From the NCBI GenBank assembly GCA_947488485.1, contig CANKZO010000034.1, forward strand, positions 1 through 17,067: DNA of 17,067 nt. The letters are read 5' to 3'. Every line of letters starts with the position of its first letter. The first letter of the stretch is position 1. The position numbers and the translations under genes were made by a program. Of this stretch, positions 14,499 to 17,067 are shown piece after piece. This DNA is from Opitutia bacterium. Lineage in GTDB: Bacteria > Verrucomicrobiota > Verrucomicrobiae > Opitutales > UBA953. The notes under the pieces were generated by a model, which saw only the letters and a list, made by a program, of their open reading frames with translations, was not told the origin of the DNA and searched no databases.

Positions 14499-14999
14499 TC
14501 AGGCCTTTTCCGCCAGCCTTTTGCGCAGGTGGGGCAGGACGCAGCGGGGGACGAAGGCCGCGGCCTGGGAGAGCTTATGCCGGGCGATGTCCTTCACGAA
14601 GCTCGAGGAGGTCACGAATTGGTCCTGGCTGGGCATCAGGATGACCGTCTCGATCCCGGGGGCCATCAGGCGGTTGGCGTGGGCCAGGTCGAATTCGAAC
14701 TCGAAATCGCTGAATTTACGGAGGCCACGGATGATCGCGGCGGCCTTATGGCGGTGGGCGAACTCGACCGTCAGGCCTTTGAGTTCGAGCACCTTGACAT
14801 TGCGGATGCCCTTGCAGGCCTCGCGCGCCATGCTGAGGCGTTCTGCGACCGAGAACCACGGGCTCTTGCTGTCGCTCGGCGCGACGGCGACGATGACGTG
14901 ATCGAAGAGCCGGGAGGCGCGGCGCAGGACGTCGAGATGTCCCAGCGTGACCGGATCGAAGGTGCCGGGATAGACGGCGGTGCGGGCGGGGCGGGACAT
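14499..14999 (-). CDS. coaD: Phosphopantetheine adenylyltransferase
   Basis: The 166-aa enzyme joins 4'-phosphopantetheine and ATP to dephospho-CoA, the fourth step of CoA synthesis. The nucleotidyltransferase signature is YPGTFDPVTLGH (10-21), with the T/HxGH-type pair Thr18 and His21. RGLRKFSDFEFEF (91-103) and SSSFVKD (131-137) are the usual CoaD signatures. I chose the ATG at 14999, which gives a standard-length protein. A longer open frame to 15071 would overlap the start of the divergent pgsA and add a basic, non-conserved tail. Upstream AGGA, 6 nt from the ATG, is the only Shine-Dalgarno-like site seen in the window. pgsA is divergent across 54 bp. Confidence 0.96.
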   Translation of the reverse strand: MSRPARTAVYPGTFDPVTLGHLDVLRRASRLFDHVIVAVAPSDSKSPWFSVAERLSMAREACKGIRNVKVLELKGLTVEFAHRHKAAAIIRGLRKFSDFEFEFDLAHANRLMAPGIETVILMPSQDQFVTSSSFVKDIARHKLSQAAAFVPRCVLPHLRKRLAEKA

Positions 15000-15053
15000 C
15001 GTTTTCCTGTTGCGGCTGACTCTCGGTCGGGAACATCCTTTCCGCAAGCCCGC

Positions 15054-15698
15054 ATGCGTTTTCTTCGGCATCTCCCTAATCTCCTGACCGCGGCCCGCCT
15101 GCCGGCCATCTTCCTGATCACGGTCTGGACTTACTGGGCCGGCCCTTGGGCCAGCGCCGCGCTCGCCTTATTCATCCTGGCGGCCCTGACGGACATCTTC
15201 GACGGCTGGATCGCCCGCAAACTCAACGCGGTCACCGACTTCGGCCGCCTGATGGACGCCTTGGTCGACAAGATCTTCATCCTCGGACTGCTCATCGGCC
15301 TCGCCGCGATCGACTGCCTGCCGGTCACGCGCTGGAGCGACGCCGGCGAGCCCCTGTCACCGGACGCTTCGACGGTCCTCTATACGTCCTTCGGCGTGAT
15401 GCTCATCGTCATCCGCGAATTCCTGATCACCGGTCTCCGGCTGGTCGCCGCCGCTTCGGGCCAAGTCCTCGAGGCCGAGGGCCTCGGCAAGATCAAGACG
15501 TTCCTGCAGATCCTGGCCATCGGCCACCTCATCGGCCTGCGCGCCTACGAGTCCCATTGGAAGCTCTCGGCCGAATGGCATCAGCGCTGGGAGGTCATCA
15601 TCATGGCCTTGTTCTGGCTGTCCGTCTTCCTGACCGTGTATTCGGGTCTCAGCTATCTCATCCGGCATCGCCGGCACTTGCCGGGCCTGGCCTCATGA
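15054..15698 (+). CDS. pgsA: CDP-diacylglycerol-glycerol-3-phosphate 3-phosphatidyltransferase
   Basis: The 214-aa integral membrane enzyme makes phosphatidylglycerol phosphate from CDP-diacylglycerol and glycerol 3-phosphate. The CDP-alcohol phosphatidyltransferase signature DGxxARx8GxxxDxxxD is complete: Asp50, Gly51, Ala54, Arg55, Gly64, Asp68 and Asp72. The opening RHLPNLLTAARLPAIF is typical of PgsA, and several hydrophobic helices follow (about 17-46, 73-86, 110-130, 180-205). The loop at about 88-105 (DCLPVTRWSDAGEPLSPD) is longer than in many relatives. I chose the ATG at 15054, because a longer frame upstream runs antisense through coaD. Its TGA overlaps the ATG of pgpA, the next enzyme in the pathway. 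Confidence 0.93.
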   Translation: MRFLRHLPNLLTAARLPAIFLITVWTYWAGPWASAALALFILAALTDIFDGWIARKLNAVTDFGRLMDALVDKIFILGLLIGLAAIDCLPVTRWSDAGEPLSPDASTVLYTSFGVMLIVIREFLITGLRLVAAASGQVLEAEGLGKIKTFLQILAIGHLIGLRAYESHWKLSAEWHQRWEVIIMALFWLSVFLTVYSGLSYLIRHRRHLPGLAS

Positions 15699-16168
15699 TC
15701 GTCCAGATCGCGACGCTCGGTCCGCTCGGTCGCCTCAAGGCGCCGGGCACGTGGGGCTCCGCGGCGGGTTTGCTTTGGTGGGCGCTCGTCGTGCGCTTGG
15801 CGCACGCCAAGGGCTGGGAGCATGAGCTGGCGTTCGATGCGCTCGTCGTCCTGACCGCGATCCTGTTATGCGGGGTCGCCGCCGCGTTCATCGGCAAGAA
15901 GGATCCGTCCGAGGTCATCCTCGACGAGTTCGCCGCGATGCCGTTGGTCTTCCTCTTCAATCCTTACGTCTACGGCGGCAAGTCCTCGCTCCTGCTGCTC
16001 CTGCTCGGCTTCCTGCTGTTCCGCCTTTTCGACATCACGAAGCCTTTCGGCATCAAGGCGCTCGAGAAGCTGCCCGGAGGCTTCGGCATCGTGCTCGATG
16101 ACGTGATGGCGGCGGTCTATGCGAATCTCGCCTTACATGGCATCGCCTGGCTATGGGCGATCCTCTGA
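15695..16168 (+). CDS. pgpA: Phosphatidylglycerophosphatase A
   Basis: The 157-aa membrane phosphatase removes phosphate from phosphatidylglycerol phosphate to give phosphatidylglycerol, directly after PgsA. Family signatures are APGTWGS (16-22), KDPSEVILDEF (69-79, metal-binding acidic residues Asp70, Glu73, Asp77, Glu78), RLFDITKPFGI (110-120) and GGFGIVLDDVMAAVYANL (128-145, Asp135, Asp136). Hydrophobic helices lie at about 23-35, 45-65 and 97-110. The start codon overlaps the pgsA stop (ATGA), and its own stop overlaps the ygfZ start (TGATG), which implies coupled translation of the three. Confidence 0.94.
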   Translation: MIVQIATLGPLGRLKAPGTWGSAAGLLWWALVVRLAHAKGWEHELAFDALVVLTAILLCGVAAAFIGKKDPSEVILDEFAAMPLVFLFNPYVYGGKSSLLLLLLGFLLFRLFDITKPFGIKALEKLPGGFGIVLDDVMAAVYANLALHGIAWLWAIL

Positions 16169-16956
16169 TGGCCGTACGCTTCGCCTCAGCTGATACCGCG
16201 GTCGTCCGTATCACGGGCGAAGACGCAGCGGCGTTCCTGCAGGGTCAGTGCACGGCTGACCTGCGCAGCGTCGCACTGACCGACGCGCTCTGGCTTAATC
16301 GCAAAGGCCGGGTGCTCGCGCACACGGTCGTCGCCAAGGAAGCCGATGGCTCTTTCCTCTTGCTCTGCCCGCACCTCGCGGCGGAAGCCCTCATCGCGGT
16401 CGTGACCGCCAACGTCATTGCGGATGATGTCGTCGCGACGGACGAAACCGCCTCTTGGGGTCGATATGTCGCATGGGGTGTGGAGCCTGCGCTCGCCGCC
16501 GCCAAAGTTTTCGCGACACGGCGTTTCGGCGTCGCCGCTTGGGATGTGCTCAAGCCTGTCGGTTCCGTCATGCCGGGCGAACTCGGCAGCCTCGCTGACC
16601 TGGAGGCCGCCCGCATCGCCGCCGGCGTCCCGTCGGTGCCGGCTGATTGCGGCGCCAATGAGTTTCCGCAGGAGTGCGGCCTCGACGCTTGGGTCAGTTA
16701 TACCAAGGGCTGTTACCTCGGCCAGGAGGTCATGGCGCGCATCCAGTCCATGGGCTCCTTGCGTCGTATCCTGCGTCGCGTCGAGGGTCCAGTCTCTGTC
16801 GGTCTCGAACTGAAGACCCCGGAAGGCAAGGTCGCCGGCACCGTGCGTTCCTCGGCCGGCAACGCCGGATTGGCCTTGGTGCCGGTCGACCTCGCCGAAG
16901 GGACGATCGTCAGCGGCGTGCGTCTTGGCGCGCCGGCGCGGATGCCCGCGCGCTGA
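16168..16956 (+). CDS. ygfZ: YgfZ/GcvT-family folate-binding protein
   Basis: The 262-aa protein has the hallmark KGCYLGQE at 180-187, including the conserved Cys182, within YTKGCYLGQEVMARI. The N-terminal part AAFLQGQCTADL (21-32) and LNRKGRVLAHTVV match the GcvT-like fold of the family. YgfZ proteins bind tetrahydrofolate and help build or repair Fe-S clusters of certain enzymes. No membrane segment or signal is present. I chose the ATG at 16168 because it overlaps the pgpA stop as TGATG and begins MAVRF; an in-frame ATG 15 nt upstream is also possible. The next gene encodes a class I fumarase, an Fe-S enzyme, which fits this role. Confidence 0.92.
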   Translation: MAVRFASADTAVVRITGEDAAAFLQGQCTADLRSVALTDALWLNRKGRVLAHTVVAKEADGSFLLLCPHLAAEALIAVVTANVIADDVVATDETASWGRYVAWGVEPALAAAKVFATRRFGVAAWDVLKPVGSVMPGELGSLADLEAARIAAGVPSVPADCGANEFPQECGLDAWVSYTKGCYLGQEVMARIQSMGSLRRILRRVEGPVSVGLELKTPEGKVAGTVRSSAGNAGLALVPVDLAEGTIVSGVRLGAPARMPAR

Positions 16957-17002
16957 CCTGTTTCCGTTTGCGGGCGGGAGGGCCTGCCGTATGGTGACGG
17001 CG

Positions 17003-17067
17003 ATGGCTTCTCCCTTCCATTACCAGGATCCCTTTCCGTTGGGCGACGATACCACGAAGTATCGCCT
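17003..17067 (+). CDS. fumA: Class I (Fe-S) fumarate hydratase, N-terminal fragment (runs off the right edge)
   Basis: The first 21 codons read MASPFHYQDPFPLGDDTTKYR. FHYQxPFPL followed by DDT and a Tyr is the well-known opening of FumA/FumB-type class I fumarases, which carry an oxygen-sensitive 4Fe-4S cluster and convert fumarate to malate in the TCA cycle. I chose the ATG at 17003; an in-frame ATG at 16991 would add four residues. The 46-nt gap from ygfZ has no visible terminator, so the two may share a transcript. Only the N-terminus is visible, so this rests on a short but distinctive match. Confidence 0.78.
   Translation, partial: MASPFHYQDPFPLGDDTTKYR

Noticed and set aside
14253..15053. 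Long N-terminal extension of pgsA
   Set aside because: It is antisense to coaD and the start of tig; PgsA proteins begin at the RHLPNLLT region found from 15054.
15000..15071. Extended start for coaD
   Set aside because: The extra 24 residues are basic, not part of the family, and would overlap the divergent pgsA start.

Overview
The window comes from a GC-rich bacterial chromosome and looks like ordinary, gene-dense housekeeping DNA, except for the first 1.4 kb, which is full of repeats. The tig-clpP-clpX cluster, a secreted beta-propeller protein, a TlpA-type thioredoxin pair, DUF2071 and the near absence of Shine-Dalgarno sequences fit a Verrucomicrobiota (Opitutae-like) or related PVC-group genome. 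That placement is an inference from gene content, not from a marker gene.

Region 1 (1-1446): the first 26 codons of a secreted TlpA-like protein (minus strand, running off the left edge) and a complete paralogue at 452-985. The two gene starts, their 5' leaders and a 64-bp non-coding module all recur with a spacing of about 902-913 bp, so the arrangement looks like a tandem segmental duplication. The gaps also hold four copies of a 29-bp GGTAGG-headed palindrome (REP-like), a 12-bp tandem repeat and a 223-bp nested inverted repeat.

Region 2 (1395-6523, all minus strand): a secreted beta-propeller protein, a DUF2071/YqjF protein and a HAD phosphatase in one likely transcript; then a 41-aa membrane protein whose stop lies 1 nt before acetyl-CoA synthetase (acs). 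The acs gene ends at a strong intrinsic terminator.

Region 3 (6613-8276, plus strand): hisN-type histidinol-phosphate phosphatase and a Tat-exported metallophosphoesterase.

Region 4 (8284-14999, minus strand): coaD, then a run reading tig-clpP-clpX-hisA-(LolA-like secreted protein)-hisD with mostly 3-5 nt gaps. This joins nascent-chain folding, ATP-dependent proteolysis and histidine synthesis in one probable operon. With hisN nearby, three histidine-pathway genes lie within about 4.5 kb.

Region 5 (15054-17067, plus strand): pgsA and pgpA (two successive steps of phosphatidylglycerol synthesis, overlapping ATGA), ygfZ (overlapping TGATG), and the first 21 codons of a class I fumarase, an Fe-S enzyme of the kind YgfZ is thought to help maintain.

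No RNA gene, insertion sequence, CRISPR array or phage gene was seen. No clearly new defence or biosynthetic system is visible. The strongest unexplained signals are the palindromic repeats and the duplicated module at the left end.
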